DNA of 64,000 nucleotides from RYN-230 sp963717125. GTDB taxonomy: Bacteria > Actinomycetota > Actinomycetes > Streptosporangiales > Streptosporangiaceae. Within the stretch, counting starts at the first letter, position 1. Every line of letters starts with the position of its first letter. The notes beneath the pieces were generated by a model. The model searched no databases, was not told the DNA's origin, and saw only the letters and a program-made list of their open reading frames with translations. Positions 52,729 to 62,171 of the stretch are shown here, piece after piece. The translations under genes were made by a program, and so were the position numbers. Location of the stretch: assembly GCA_963717125.1 (NCBI GenBank), contig CAVQVG010000005.1:122123-186122 (forward strand), given 5' to 3'.

Positions 52729-53664
52729 GTGGCGACTGGGCGCGGCGGGTCAGCGGGTGAGCCGGGCGCGTCCGGTGATTTCTCGGCAGCTGGCACGCGT
52801 CGGACGCTGGACATCGCCTGCGCTGCTGTGGGACTGGACTGCGGGGACGCTGAGCTGCTGCGGCTCGGGGAGAACGCGATCTACCGGCTGCACTCCGCTC
52901 CCTTGGTGGCCAGGATTGCCCGGACGGTTGGCTACCTGCCCGCCGTTGAGGCAGAGGTAGCGGTCGCCCGCTGGCTGGAGTCGGTTGAGTTTCCCGCGGT
53001 TCGGCTGGCCGGGCCTGCTGAGCAGCCGGTCGTCGCGGACGGGCGGCCGGTGACGTTCTGGGAGCTGGTGTCGGAGCGTACCGAGTACGGAACGGTGGCC
53101 GAGCTGGGTGCCCTGCTACAGAGGTTGCACAGCCTGGAGACTCCCTCATCGCTGGTGCTACCCGAGTTGCGCCCATTCGCCAGGGTCGATACGAGGATCG
53201 ACGGAGCGGACCTGGCCGAGCGGGACCGGACGTTCTTGCGTGATCGGCTGGCGGAGCTGCGTGAGGCTTATGCGCGGCTGGAGTTCGTGCTGCCTGCGGG
53301 ACTGATCCACGGGGATGCGAATATCGGCAACATCATCCGGCGGCAGGCTGATGGCGTGGCGGTGCTGATCGACTGGGACGGGGTGGCGACGGGGCCGCGT
53401 GAATGGGATCTGGTGCTGACCGCGATGTACTTCGAGCGGTTCGGCTGGCATACCGCGCAGGAGTACCGGGAGTTCGTGGCGGGCTACGGATTCGACGTGA
53501 TGAGCTGGCCGGGCTATCCGGTGCTGCGCGATATCCGCGAGCTGATCATGGTGGCGTGGCTGGCGCAGAACACGCGGGAAAGCGCCGAGATAGCCGCGGA
53601 AGTGGCCAAGCGAATCGAGGATCTGCGCGGCGGTGACGGCCCCCGGCACTGGGCGCCATTCTGA
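52729..53664 (+). CDS. APH-family phosphotransferase-like protein
   Basis: 311 residues from GTG 52729. The Brenner motif GLIHGDANIGNII (catalytic Asp) and VLIDWDGVATGPREWDL (Mg-binding) are clear. ENAIYRLHSAPLVARIARTV holds the ATP-binding beta strands. The family includes aminoglycoside kinases and many small-molecule kinases; resistance is not implied. It is convergent with the XRE gene, 7 bases away. Confidence 0.87.
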   Translation: MATGRGGSAGEPGASGDFSAAGTRRTLDIACAAVGLDCGDAELLRLGENAIYRLHSAPLVARIARTVGYLPAVEAEVAVARWLESVEFPAVRLAGPAEQPVVADGRPVTFWELVSERTEYGTVAELGALLQRLHSLETPSSLVLPELRPFARVDTRIDGADLAERDRTFLRDRLAELREAYARLEFVLPAGLIHGDANIGNIIRRQADGVAVLIDWDGVATGPREWDLVLTAMYFERFGWHTAQEYREFVAGYGFDVMSWPGYPVLRDIRELIMVAWLAQNTRESAEIAAEVAKRIEDLRGGDGPRHWAPF

Positions 53665-53671
53665 GCAGCGG

Positions 53672-55127
53672 TCAGGCGGCCTTGACCCACAGGGCGTGCT
53701 CCGCGGCCTGCTCGATGAAATCGCGGACAGCGGGGTTGCCGTCGAAACGGCCGAGTCGGTGGCGGAACTCCCGTACGTATCCCACACACCGCGCCGAGGT
53801 CACAGCCTCACCGACGCGCAGTGCGTTCAGTGCGGCGTGGCATGCCTGTTCCGGGTCGCCCTGGTCGGCGAGGGCATCGGCCAAGACCATCGAAGCGAAG
53901 AAGTCGCTACGCGCGTACTCGCCATCGGACGGGGTGGCAAGAGTTGCGCGGCGAGCGGCTTCGCGGGCGTCTCCGAGGTCGCGGAAGCAGTGCGCCATCT
54001 CGGCGGCCAGCTCGGCCTCGTTGAAGTAGCTGATGAACTCGGGGTCCACCCCGGGCTCGGGAACGTGGAACGTGCGCTCGACCCCGGCAAGAGCGGCCTG
54101 ACATCCTCGGGTGTCCCCGGAGCGGGCCAGAGCACGCGCTTCCATGGCGAGGAACTGAGCTGTCAGGGCAGGTGTGGCTTGGTCGCGCAAGCCTTCGCGA
54201 GCAGCTCGGGCGAGGTTGACGGCTTCGGGCAGGTGACCGAGGTAGCTGGCCTGGTGGCTCATAGCGGACATGACGCTGCACGCCAGGCGCCGGTCTGCGG
54301 CCGACTGCGCCAGGCGCAAAGCCTGGACGAAGTAGCGCTCGGCCAGGCCGTGCAGGCCGCAGTCGTAAGACGTCCAGGCGGCCAGGAGCGAGGCTTCGGC
54401 GACGGCGGCGAACAGCTCGCGGCCCGTCTCATCGGTGTAACGGCCGGTCAGGAGCACGGCGGCATCGCGGTCCAGAAAGTGGATGAGCGAACGGCGGGCG
54501 TGGGCTCCGCCGAACCGGTTGTCCAGCTCAACGAACAGCGCCGTCGATGCGCGGACCCGTGCGACATCGGCACTACCGACTGCTAATCCGGTTCCGGCGG
54601 GCAAGGTGCTGTCGGGTTGGCTGAGTAGCCAGGCCAGCGCGGCGCTATTCCATGCGGCGGGGTCCAGTTCGGCCGAGATAGCCTCCTGCCACCGGGCCGA
54701 GTCGGCTCGCCATAGCGTCGTGGTGGCGCTGACGGCCTGCTCGGTGGTGGTGGGGTACTGCGTGCCGGGTATCGGACGATGTGCTGGTCGGCCTTGGCTG
54801 GCTTGTACCGGGGGAGTGCCGGTCTGGTCAGCGGATTCGGAGGCCAGGCCGAGAGTGGCGCGGGCTGGGCCGGGCATGTTGAGCCCATCCGCGATCCTGG
54901 CCAGAACCTTGAGGCTCTTGACCTGCTGCTTCCCGTTGATGATGAAGCTCATGCGGCCCTGGTAGATCTCCGTGGCCACGCCGATGCGGGTTTGGCTCAT
55001 CCCGGTCCACTTCTGGAGCAGCCGGAATAGCTCGCCGATGTCGCGGTGTGCTAAGCGCACTGGTGACATCGGGGCGGGTCCAGAACTCTGGCGGTATGTC
55101 CGCCGGGCCGAACGCGCTGTCGCGCAT
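53672..55127 (-). pseudogene. XRE regulator with TPR-like C-terminal domain, one frameshift near the start
   Basis: The natural start is ATG 55127, with AAGGGAGCGAT just upstream. It reads RDSAFGPADIPPEFWTRPDV and slips near 55050; the main frame then gives RDIGELFRLLQKWTGMSQTR, an HTH, and about 400 residues of TPR-like helices (EASLLAAWTSYDCGLHGLAE and so on). The long frame alone may start at ATG 55069. Such proteins are standard AICE and telomeric regulators in Streptomyces. One extra base at cttagcac explains the break. Confidence 0.78.
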
Positions 55128-55256
55128 ATCGCTCCCTTGCCTGCCGGGGCGTTGCGTCCAGTAGTGACTAGGAGAACCCCAGGTTACTAGATATACCGAG
55201 GCGGTAACCCCGGCATGAGATGGGATAGCGCACCGTAGCGGGCGAAAGTTGCTGCC

Positions 55257-55424
55257 ATGACGCAGCCTGACCCTCAACCGAAAGCGTGTCCGTTCTGCCG
55301 TGGCCGTGGCTGGAAGCTGGTCCGCCCCCGCCGGGCGGTGACCATCGGTACCTTGCTGCGCGGATTGGCGATGGCGGCCCGGCGTGACTGCCCGGAGTGC
55401 GATGGCACAGGTCATGCAGGCTGA
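55257..55424 (+). CDS. Small zinc-finger protein (CxxCxGxG type)
   Basis: 55 residues from ATG 55257. Two DnaJ-like zinc half-sites: ACPFCRGRGW and DCPECDGTGHAG, with basic residues between. It probably binds one zinc. Its end overlaps the ATPase-like gene by 11 bases. This type of short protein is common in AICE regulatory regions. Confidence 0.65.
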   Translation: MTQPDPQPKACPFCRGRGWKLVRPRRAVTIGTLLRGLAMAARRDCPECDGTGHAG

Positions 55425-55825
55425 GCGGCTGACCGTCCTGGCCACGGACTGGTTCCCGCGGCGAAGCGTCAGCGGTCGGCCAGGCGCGTGAGTTCGTCCG
55501 TGGCGTTCTGGGCAACGCATGGCCGGGCTTGGATGATCTGCTGCTGATGGTCAGCGAGGTTGCCTCTAACGCCGTCCGGCACACCGCATCAGGTGACAGC
55601 GACGGGTGTTTCGATCTGACCATCTCGGCGGCCGGGGACGCGGTGCGGATCGCCATCGCAGATGGGGGTGGCTCGTCAGAGCCCCACATACGCATCGGGG
55701 ATGGAGAGCCCGATGTGTTCACCGGTGGGCGGGGGCTGCGGATCGTGGAGGCGCTGGCCAGCCGATGGGGCCATACCGGCGATGAGCTGGGCCGGGTGGT
55801 CTGGTTCGAGATGGAGGGCCAGTGA
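55414..55825 (+). pseudogene. HATPase_c anti-sigma-factor-like kinase, one frameshift
   Basis: ATG 55414 gives QAERLTVLATDWFP, then a +1 slip near 55460. The following frame has SAVGQAREFVRGVLGNAWPG, the N box LLMVSEVASNAVRHTA and G1/G2 boxes GGRGLRIVEALASRWG to the stop at 55825. This is a GHKL-fold serine kinase of the RsbW/SpoIIAB type common in actinomycetes. The next gene begins at GTG 55822 (GTGA overlap). Confidence 0.75.
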
Positions 55826-56349
55826 ACGCCGCCTCCAGCACCCTCCTCGTCTGCGGAGGCGGCACCGTGACCAAACGCCTCGACCCGGTGCCTGGCGATG
55901 TGGGGGTGCGGTTGCGGACGCTGCGGCTGCGGCGGGGGTTGTCCCAGGTTGCGCTGGCGGAGCTGGCGTGTATCTCGCCCGCTCTGGTGTCTATGGTTGA
56001 AAACGGGCAGCGCTCGCTGCGCAGCGCCAGCCACATCTTCGCCCTGGCTGACGTGCTCAAGGTGTCCCCGTTGTACTTGGCCGAGGGCCGGGACGACTCG
56101 GCCAGGCCGGTGCGGCTCACCCCGGGGATGGTGCCGTTCCCGGCTCGCTGCGACGCCATCACCCTGGCCCGCCACGAGCAGTTCGCCCGCCAGTTCGTCC
56201 AGCTCGCCAGCCGCGATGGCCGTGCGGCTGGGGACTGGCTGCGCCGTCTGGCCCGCGAGCCCACCGTGAATCCCTGGCTGCTGCTCGACCAGCTCGCCGC
56301 CTTGCACACCCCGCCCAGGTCATCGCCACGGGAGATGAGCCGCGTATGA
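55822..56349 (+). CDS. XRE-family HTH regulator
   Basis: 175 residues, coupled to the ATPase gene by GTGA. GTG 55867 is an internal alternative that starts at VTKRLDPVPGD. The HTH is LRTLRLRRGLSQVALAELAC with ISPALVSMVENGQRSLRSAS. The C-terminal half is helical with no known partner motif. Its stop overlaps the next start. Confidence 0.85.
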   Translation: MNAASSTLLVCGGGTVTKRLDPVPGDVGVRLRTLRLRRGLSQVALAELACISPALVSMVENGQRSLRSASHIFALADVLKVSPLYLAEGRDDSARPVRLTPGMVPFPARCDAITLARHEQFARQFVQLASRDGRAAGDWLRRLAREPTVNPWLLLDQLAALHTPPRSSPREMSRV

Positions 56350-56618
56350 CTGGCACACTCAACCCGGTTCGCCCGCCGAATCGCTGGTTCACCGTCGTGG
56401 ATGGGGTACGGCTGCGGCAGTTGCGCCGCCAGCACGGCCTGTCATCGGCCGAACTCGCTGGGAAGGCGGGAGTCGGTCACTCGACGGTGATCCGGCTGGA
56501 ACGCCAGCCCAGTGCCCGCTGCCGGGGTCGCACCCTGGCCCGGCTTGCCGCCGCGCTCGGCCAGCCCGCCGCCGCGCTTATCGCTTCCCAGCCACCGCCA
56601 GCCGATGCAGCCCGCTGA
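56346..56618 (+). CDS. Small XRE-family HTH protein
   Basis: 90 residues from ATG 56346 (ATGA overlap). HTH: LRQLRRQHGLSSAELAGKAG and VGHSTVIRLERQ. It has only the DNA-binding domain, so it may act as a competitor or excision/transfer switch like other small AICE repressors. Its end overlaps the next gene by 14 bases. Confidence 0.83.
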   Translation: MTGTLNPVRPPNRWFTVVDGVRLRQLRRQHGLSSAELAGKAGVGHSTVIRLERQPSARCRGRTLARLAAALGQPAAALIASQPPPADAAR

Positions 56619-57490
56619 GACGGTGGCCGTGTCGGCCGTGCCTCGGCGGGTGCTCGGGCACCACCTGCGTGATCTACGGCAGCGGGCCGGGCTGACGGTC
56701 AAGTTGGCCGCCAGGCTCATGGAGTGGTCCGAACCGAAAATGTGGCGGATCGAGACCGGGCAGACCGCGCTGCGCGCCCTGGACGTCCAGGCCATGTGCA
56801 CGGCCTATGACGCCGAACCGGGCCTGACTAGGGCGCTGGCTGGGCTGGCCCGGCAGACCCGGGCGGATGGCTGGTGGTGCGCCTACGGCGAGGTCATCCC
56901 CGGCGAGTTCAGCATCTACGCGGCCCTGGAGGACGCCGCGTGCGCGCTGGCGGGGTATGCGCCCTGGCAGGTGCCGGGCTTGCTGCGCACCGAAGCGTAC
57001 GCCCGCACCGTCATCACCAGCAGTGACCGCGGCGGCGGCGAGGTTGACCGGCTGGTGGATGAGTGCATGGCCCGGCGGGTGATGGTGACCCGGGCCAGCG
57101 CGCCGCTTGAGATGACGATCGCCGTGGATGAGGCCCTGGTGCGCCGCCCCGTGGGCGGCCCGGAGGTGATGGCCGGGCAGTTGCGGTTCCTGGCCGATAT
57201 GGCCGCGCAGCCGAACGTGTGCCTGCGGGTGGTGCCCTACCGCGCGGGGATGCACCCCGGGCTGGTCACAGGCGGGTTCACGCTGCTGGACTTCCCGCCC
57301 AGCAGCCGCGAGGCGCAGGCCGATACGGCCATCGTCTATGCCGGTGGGCTAACTGGTGAGCTGTACCTCGACAAGCCCCACGAGGTGGCTCCGCTACCGC
57401 GCTGCTTACGCCGCCATCCTCGGCTGTTCGCTGGACCAGGCCGCCTCGCAAGATCTGCTGCTGACGGTGGCGAAGGAACTCCAGCGGTGA
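56605..57490 (+). pseudogene. XRE regulator with DUF5753 domain, frameshift near the C terminus
   Basis: From ATG 56605: HTH LRQRAGLTVKLAARLMEWSE, then the DUF5753 domain (YAPWQVPGLLRTEAYARTVI, LRVVPYRAGMHPG, YLDKPHEV). Past 57390 the written frame becomes basic nonsense to 57519. One base earlier the expected end is found (AAYAAILGCSLDQAASQDLL ... AKELQR) at 57490. An extra c in gctccgctac is the cause. This family is frequently paired with DUF397 in actinomycetes; none is seen here. Confidence 0.78.
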
Positions 57491-57563
57491 CTGCCACTAT
57501 CGGTGACACCGGGCGGTGAAAGCCGACAGGGAGTGACAGGCTGGGTAGGTGGGTAGTAGGCTA

Positions 57564-57577
57564 CTTGGGTAGCCAAG
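57564..57577. promoter_or_regulatory. GntR operator, site 1 (gntR promoter)
   Basis: cttgg-gtag-ccaag is a perfect 5-bp inverted repeat, 38 bases before the GntR start. It matches the two sites at 58377-58430 (consensus cttgRnTAnccaag), which suggests autorepression. Confidence 0.65.
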
Positions 57578-57614
57578 CATCTGGCTGCCTGAACGCCCGA
57601 GTGAGGCACCTACC

Positions 57615-58350
57615 ATGCCCTATGAGTACACGCCACCCAAGTACGCGCAAGTGATCGCGGAGCTACAGCGGCGGATCGAGGCGGGGGAGTACCCGCCCGG
57701 ATCGCTCATCCCGAGCGAGCACCAGCTGTCCGCAGAGTTCGGGACGGCCCGGCCCACGGTGGTCCGGGCGCTTGCGCGTGCTGCGGCAAGAGGGCTGGAT
57801 CGAGACTCAGCAGGGCAAGGGCAGTTTCGTGCGGGGCCGTCCCGCACTGGCGGGAGTGAGCAGCGAGCGGCGCGGCAAGGCGGAGCTGGACCGGGATGAG
57901 TCCCGTGAGCCCGGCGAGCTGGTCTCGGTCGGCACGTCCGCGGCGCCTACGCGGATCGCGGAGCTGCTGGGGGTCGAGCCGGGCATAGAGCTGGTGAGCC
58001 GCAGGCGGCTGGTCCGCCAGGACGACGGCGAGCCGTCCGAGATCCTGACCTGGTGGGTGTCCCCAGAGCTGGCCGAGCAGACCGGGCTGGGGCGGCCCGA
58101 GCCGGTGCGGGGCAGTGTCCGTTCCCTCCTGGACCGGAGCGCGGGCCTGCGCATTGATCATGTCGTGGAGCAGGTCACCGCACGGCGGGCCGAGCCGGAT
58201 GAGGCGAAGCTGCTGGGGATTTCCCGGTCGGCTCCGGTGCTGGCGCTGTACGTGAGTGCGCGTGAGGCATCCGGCCGCCCGGTCCTGGCGCTGGCCGTGG
58301 TGATGGCCGGTGACCTGCATGAGCTGGAGGACGCCTACCCGATCGGGTAG
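57615..58350 (+). pseudogene. korSA-like: KorSA-like GntR/UTRA repressor, one frameshift
   Basis: MPYEYTPPKYAQVIAELQRR then LIPSEHQLSAEFGTARPTVV is the GntR winged helix. After VVRAL the frame is lost at about 57765 and resumes one base later with EGWIETQQGKGSFVRGRP. An UTRA ligand domain follows (ELLGVEPGIELVSRRRLVRQ ... LYVSAREASGRPVLALAVVM) to 58350. In pSAM2, KorSA represses the activator pra and transfer. An extra t in gcgcttgcgc is enough to break it. Without this repressor the transfer region would be deregulated. Confidence 0.82.
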
Positions 58351-58376
58351 AGGTACCTTCCCCAGCAAGCTGATTA

Positions 58377-58430
58377 CTTGACTAACCAAGTCGACTGGCC
58401 GTACCTTGGAAGTCAGCTTGGATAACCAAG
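58377..58430. promoter_or_regulatory. GntR operators, sites 2 and 3
   Basis: cttga-ctaa-ccaag (58377-58390; as acttg-actaac-caagt a 5-bp perfect repeat) and gcttgg-ataa-ccaagc (58416-58431, 6-bp perfect). Their starts are exactly 40 bp apart, about four helical turns, and site 3 ends 27 bases before the next ATG. They probably form a cooperative operator for the transfer operon. Confidence 0.68.
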
Positions 58431-58457
58431 CAGCCAAGTAACTCTGCTGGAGGCTTC

Positions 58458-58868
58458 ATGGCACTGCAAGGCCCGATCCCGGTCGACTTCGCTCAGGTCT
58501 TCCCGCACGGCGTGTTCGCGGCGGGACCGTTCGAGCCGGTCCGGGACTTCGAGGCATCCAAGGGCGACCGGTTCGTCCAGTCCAAGGACAAGCACACCGG
58601 GCTGCCGCTGTGGGTGGCCGAGGTCATCGACGGCGACCCGACCGCGCGGCAGAAGTCGCTGCGGGTCAAAGTCGCGGCGCCGGACCAGCCGGTGCTGCCC
58701 GCACCGCAGCCGGGGATGCCGTTCACCCCGGTGGAATTCGCCGGGCTGACGGTGACCCCATATGTGAACCAGGCCGGGCGGCTGGCCTACTCGCTCAAGG
58801 CGGCCGGGGTCCGCCCGGTGAGAAGGCCGGGCCGGGCAACCGCAGAAGGTACCGGCACCGCGGCATAA
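58458..58868 (+). CDS. Conserved AICE protein of unknown function
   Basis: 136 residues from ATG 58458 after CTGGAGG. It is Pro- and Val-rich with mixed beta strands (FEPVRDFEASKGDRFVQSKD, LPLWVAEVIDGDPTARQKS) and a basic C-terminal tail. It sits at the head of the transfer/replication operon behind two GntR operators, as a similar protein does in many pSAM2-like elements. Its role is not known to me. Confidence 0.72.
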   Translation: MALQGPIPVDFAQVFPHGVFAAGPFEPVRDFEASKGDRFVQSKDKHTGLPLWVAEVIDGDPTARQKSLRVKVAAPDQPVLPAPQPGMPFTPVEFAGLTVTPYVNQAGRLAYSLKAAGVRPVRRPGRATAEGTGTAA

Positions 58869-58954
58869 GCAACGGGTGGGGCGGCAGGAACGGCCATTCC
58901 TGCCGCCCCGGTATCTCCCCAGGTCAGCAAAACCATAGAGAGGTCTCAACCCTA

Positions 58955-60378
58955 ATGCCTGACTTCACGGGCGAGCAGATCGCCCAGGTAGACAACGCTG
59001 ATCCGTTCGCGTCCCCGGTGTGGCGCTCCCCGGTGCACCGGACCCCCGAATGGATCATCTGGCTCGTCCAGCTCATCCGGCTCCTGGTCCGGGTGATCTG
59101 GTTCCTGATCCGCCATCCGCTGCTGGACGCGGCGGCCGGGCTCGTGATCCTCACCTGGGCCAAGGGCGGCTGGCCGGGTGTGGTGGTCCTGGTCAACGTG
59201 ATCCTGGCGTCCCTGGTGACGCTGCGGCTGTGGCGGCCGGACTGGTACGCCCGGCTGGTCACAGTGCCTCTGCGGTGCCGGTGGCGATGGCTGGCCTACC
59301 GGCGCCGCTGGCAAGCCGTCATGACCATCAGCGGCCTGGCCCCGAAATACCGGGGCCGGGTCACCCTGCCCGTGCTCGGCAAAGTCCAGGCCGGGCCGTG
59401 CGCCGACCTGGTGACGGTCCGGCTGGTCTCCGGCCAGTCACCGAAGGTCTTCGCCGACCGGGCCGACGAGCTGGCCCACGGGTTCGGGGCCTGCTCCTGC
59501 CGCATCCGCACCGCCAAGCCCGGTCTGCGTCGTGCTGGAACTGGTCCGCCGGGACGCGCTCGCCGCCGTCATCCCCGCGCTACCCATCCCCGCAGCGACG
59601 GATCTGCGAGCACTGCCGGTGGGGCGGCGGGAAGACGGCGAGCCGTTCACCATCCGGCTGCACGGCACCCACCTGCTGATCGCGGGCGCGACCGGCGCGG
59701 GGAAGGGCTCCTACCTGTGGGGCCTGATCCGGGCCATGCTGCCCGCCATGGCCGCGGGGCTGGTCCGGGTGCATGCATGTGATCCCAAGCTGATGGAGCT
59801 GGCGTTCGGCCGGGCCATGTTCGAACAGTTCGGCAAGTACGCCGCCGACCCGGCCGACATCGCCGCCCTGTTAGACGCCGACGTAGCCGGCATGCAGGCC
59901 AGGGCGGCCCGGTTCGCCGGGCGGCAGCGCGACCACACACCCGACCGCGGCGGACCCGTTCGTGGTGGTGCTGGTCGATGAGGTCGCGTTCCTGACCGCC
60001 TACCAGGCCGACCGCAAACTCAAAGAACGCATCCTCGCCGCCCTGGCCACCCTGACCACGCAGGGCCGGGCGGTCGGCTACTGCGTCGTCGCCGCGTTGC
60101 AGGACCCGCGCAAAGAGGTCCTGAACATCCGCAACCTGTTCCCCGACAAGATCGCCCTGCGGCTCGATGAGCCCGCCCAGGTGGACCTGGTGCTCGGCGA
60201 CGGCGCCCACGACCGCGGCGCGCTGTGCGAGGACATCTCCGCCGACCCGGCTACCGGTGCGGGTGTCGGCTATGTCCGGCTGGAAGCCAACCCCGACCCG
60301 GTACGGGTGCGGGCCGCGTTCGTCTCCGACGACGACATCCACGCCATGACCGCGGCGGTCACCAGCGAGGCCGGATGA
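58955..60378 (+). pseudogene. traSA-like: FtsK/TraB-type DNA translocase, two frameshifts
   Basis: Frame 1 (ATG 58955) holds two membrane helices (LIRLLVRVIWFLIRHPLLDA and WPGVVVLVNVILASLVTLR). After AKPG near 59525 it slips +1 into VVLELVRRDALAAVIPALP and Walker A LLIAGATGAGKGSYLWGL. Near 59945 it slips +1 again into FVVVLVDEVAFLTAYQ (Walker B) and LDEPAQVDLVLGDGAHDRGA, stopping at 60378. The family pumps double-stranded DNA between mycelia. If the frameshifts are real, the element cannot conjugate on its own. Confidence 0.85.
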
Positions 60379-60542
60379 GCACGGGCTGGCTATCTCCCGA
60401 GGACTGCCCGGACTGCGGCGGCCCACTGCTCGACACCAGCACCGACGAGGAGTTCCTGACCCTGGAGTGCCCCGGCTGCGGCTACCGCACCCGCTGGCAC
60501 GCCACCGACCCTGACGACCCCGGCGAGATGGAGGCCGAATGA
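60375..60542 (+). CDS. Small zinc-ribbon protein of the replication operon
   Basis: 55 residues from ATG 60375 (ATGA overlap with the translocase). DCPDCGGPLLD and LECPGCGYRTRW give two CxxC pairs, a zinc ribbon. Its stop overlaps the Rep start by 4 bases. Small Zn proteins in this place are a recurring AICE feature; function unknown. Confidence 0.72.
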   Translation: MSTGWLSPEDCPDCGGPLLDTSTDEEFLTLECPGCGYRTRWHATDPDDPGEMEAE

Positions 60543-62119
60543 CCCAACGGACCACCAGAGCGCAACGGCTGGCCATGCCGCTGGCCCGCAACGTGGTACG
60601 CGACCTGGCCGTCAGCCACGGCGGGTGCGTCCGCCCGATCCAGCTACGCCGCACCGATCTACAGACCGGCCAGACCGAACCGATACTCGTCCCGTGCGGG
60701 CACACCCTGGCCGCGGTCTGCCCCTCCTGCGCCGAGCGCAGCCGGACTCTGCGGGCGGCGCAGTGCCGGGAAGGCTGGCACCTCGAAAGCGAGCCCATCG
60801 TCCAGGCCGACGAGCCCGACGACGAACAGCGCCTATGGATCGAACTCCGCGCCCAAGCCCAGCAAGAGCACGACCAGACCGACACGGCCGGACAGGACAC
60901 GGCCCCCGATGACGAACTCATCGGCGAGCTGGACGAGCAGATCACCCGATCGGGGATGCGCGGCAACGTGCTCTCTGCCAAGCCGGTCCGGCGGCACCGC
61001 TCAACCAGACGACGGCAGGATGCCCCGGACCTGCCCCGCCGGAAGGTGACCCCGCGCACGGTCGGCAAGACCTACACCGCGGCGGACGGCAAGACGTTCC
61101 GGCCGTCGATGTTCCTCACCCTGACCTGCCCGAGCTACGGCCGGGTCCGCCAGGACGGCACCCCGGCCGACCCGGACTCGTACGACTACCAGCGGGCGGC
61201 GCGCGATGCGCTGCACTTCGCCGCGCTGTTCGACCGGTTCGTTCAGAATCTCCGCCGGTTCCTGGGCTACGACGTCCAATACTTCGCGGCCGTGGAGCCG
61301 CAGCGGCGGCTGGCCCCGCACATCCATATCGCCATGCGCGGCACCGTGTCCCGGGCCGAACTGCGGCAGGTGCTGGCCGCGACTTACCACCAGGTCTGGT
61401 GGCCGTCCACCGACCAGGTGCGGCACGACGACGCCAACCTGCCCGTGTGGCATGAGGCCAGCGGCAACTACCTCGACCCGGCTACCGGTGAACTGCTGCC
61501 CACCTGGGACCAGGCGCTGGATGTCATCGGCCCGGACGACGAGCCGCTGCACGTATCCCGCTTCGGCCAGCGCTTCGATGCCCAGGGCGTCATCGCGGGG
61601 TCCCGCGATGCGAACCGGTGCATCGGCTACCTGACCAAGTACCTGACCAAGAACGTGGCCGACTGCCACCAGGCCACCACGCCAGCCCAGCACGAGCACT
61701 CCGATCGGCTGGCCAACGCGCTCCGCTACGAACCGTGCTCACCGACCTGCGCGAACTGGCTGCGCTACGGCGTCCAGCCCAAGAACGCCCGGGCGGGCCT
61801 GCGCCCCGGGCATTGTCGGGGCAAGGCGCACCGCCGCGAACACCTCGGCTACGCGGGGCGCCGGGTCCTGGTCTCCCGCAAATGGTCCGGTAAGACCCTC
61901 GCCGACCACCGCGCTGACCGCCGCAACTGGCTCCTGGAAACGCTCGGCCTTCCGGCAACCGACCCGGACCGTTACACCTGGGAACCCGTCACCCCCGGCG
62001 ATCCTGACCACATGCCGCCCGCCCAGCGGATGCTGCACGTCGTCGCCGACCGCATCACCTGGAAACACGCGCTTGACGAAGCGCGCCGACGAGCGGACGG
62101 AATGGTGATCGCGGCGTGA
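60539..62119 (+). CDS. repSA: RepSA-type rolling-circle replication initiator
   Basis: 526 residues. The HUH-type relaxase/Rep motifs are visible: motif I FLTLTCPSYGRV, motif II LAPHIHIAMRG with the metal-binding HxH, and motif III IGYLTKYLTKNVADC with the nicking Tyr. An N-terminal Cys cluster (PCGHTLAAVCPSC) may bind zinc. It nicks the element's double-stranded origin to start rolling-circle replication after excision. The dso is usually within or near the gene. It is translationally coupled to the small Zn protein and is fully open. Confidence 0.9.
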   Translation: MTQRTTRAQRLAMPLARNVVRDLAVSHGGCVRPIQLRRTDLQTGQTEPILVPCGHTLAAVCPSCAERSRTLRAAQCREGWHLESEPIVQADEPDDEQRLWIELRAQAQQEHDQTDTAGQDTAPDDELIGELDEQITRSGMRGNVLSAKPVRRHRSTRRRQDAPDLPRRKVTPRTVGKTYTAADGKTFRPSMFLTLTCPSYGRVRQDGTPADPDSYDYQRAARDALHFAALFDRFVQNLRRFLGYDVQYFAAVEPQRRLAPHIHIAMRGTVSRAELRQVLAATYHQVWWPSTDQVRHDDANLPVWHEASGNYLDPATGELLPTWDQALDVIGPDDEPLHVSRFGQRFDAQGVIAGSRDANRCIGYLTKYLTKNVADCHQATTPAQHEHSDRLANALRYEPCSPTCANWLRYGVQPKNARAGLRPGHCRGKAHRREHLGYAGRRVLVSRKWSGKTLADHRADRRNWLLETLGLPATDPDRYTWEPVTPGDPDHMPPAQRMLHVVADRITWKHALDEARRRADGMVIAA

Positions 62120-62171
62120 CGGGGGAGTGGTTGCCATAATCGTAGAGCCACCGTATGGAAAAGGCGAGCGG

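Noticed and set aside
52729..53664. Antibiotic resistance cargo (APH)
   Set aside because: The fold is clear, but most actinobacterial members of this family have other or unknown substrates.
58955..60378. Programmed ribosomal frameshifting in the translocase gene
   Set aside because: Two +1 shifts without a slippery sequence or shared context, and similar breaks in unrelated genes, point to mutation or sequence error.
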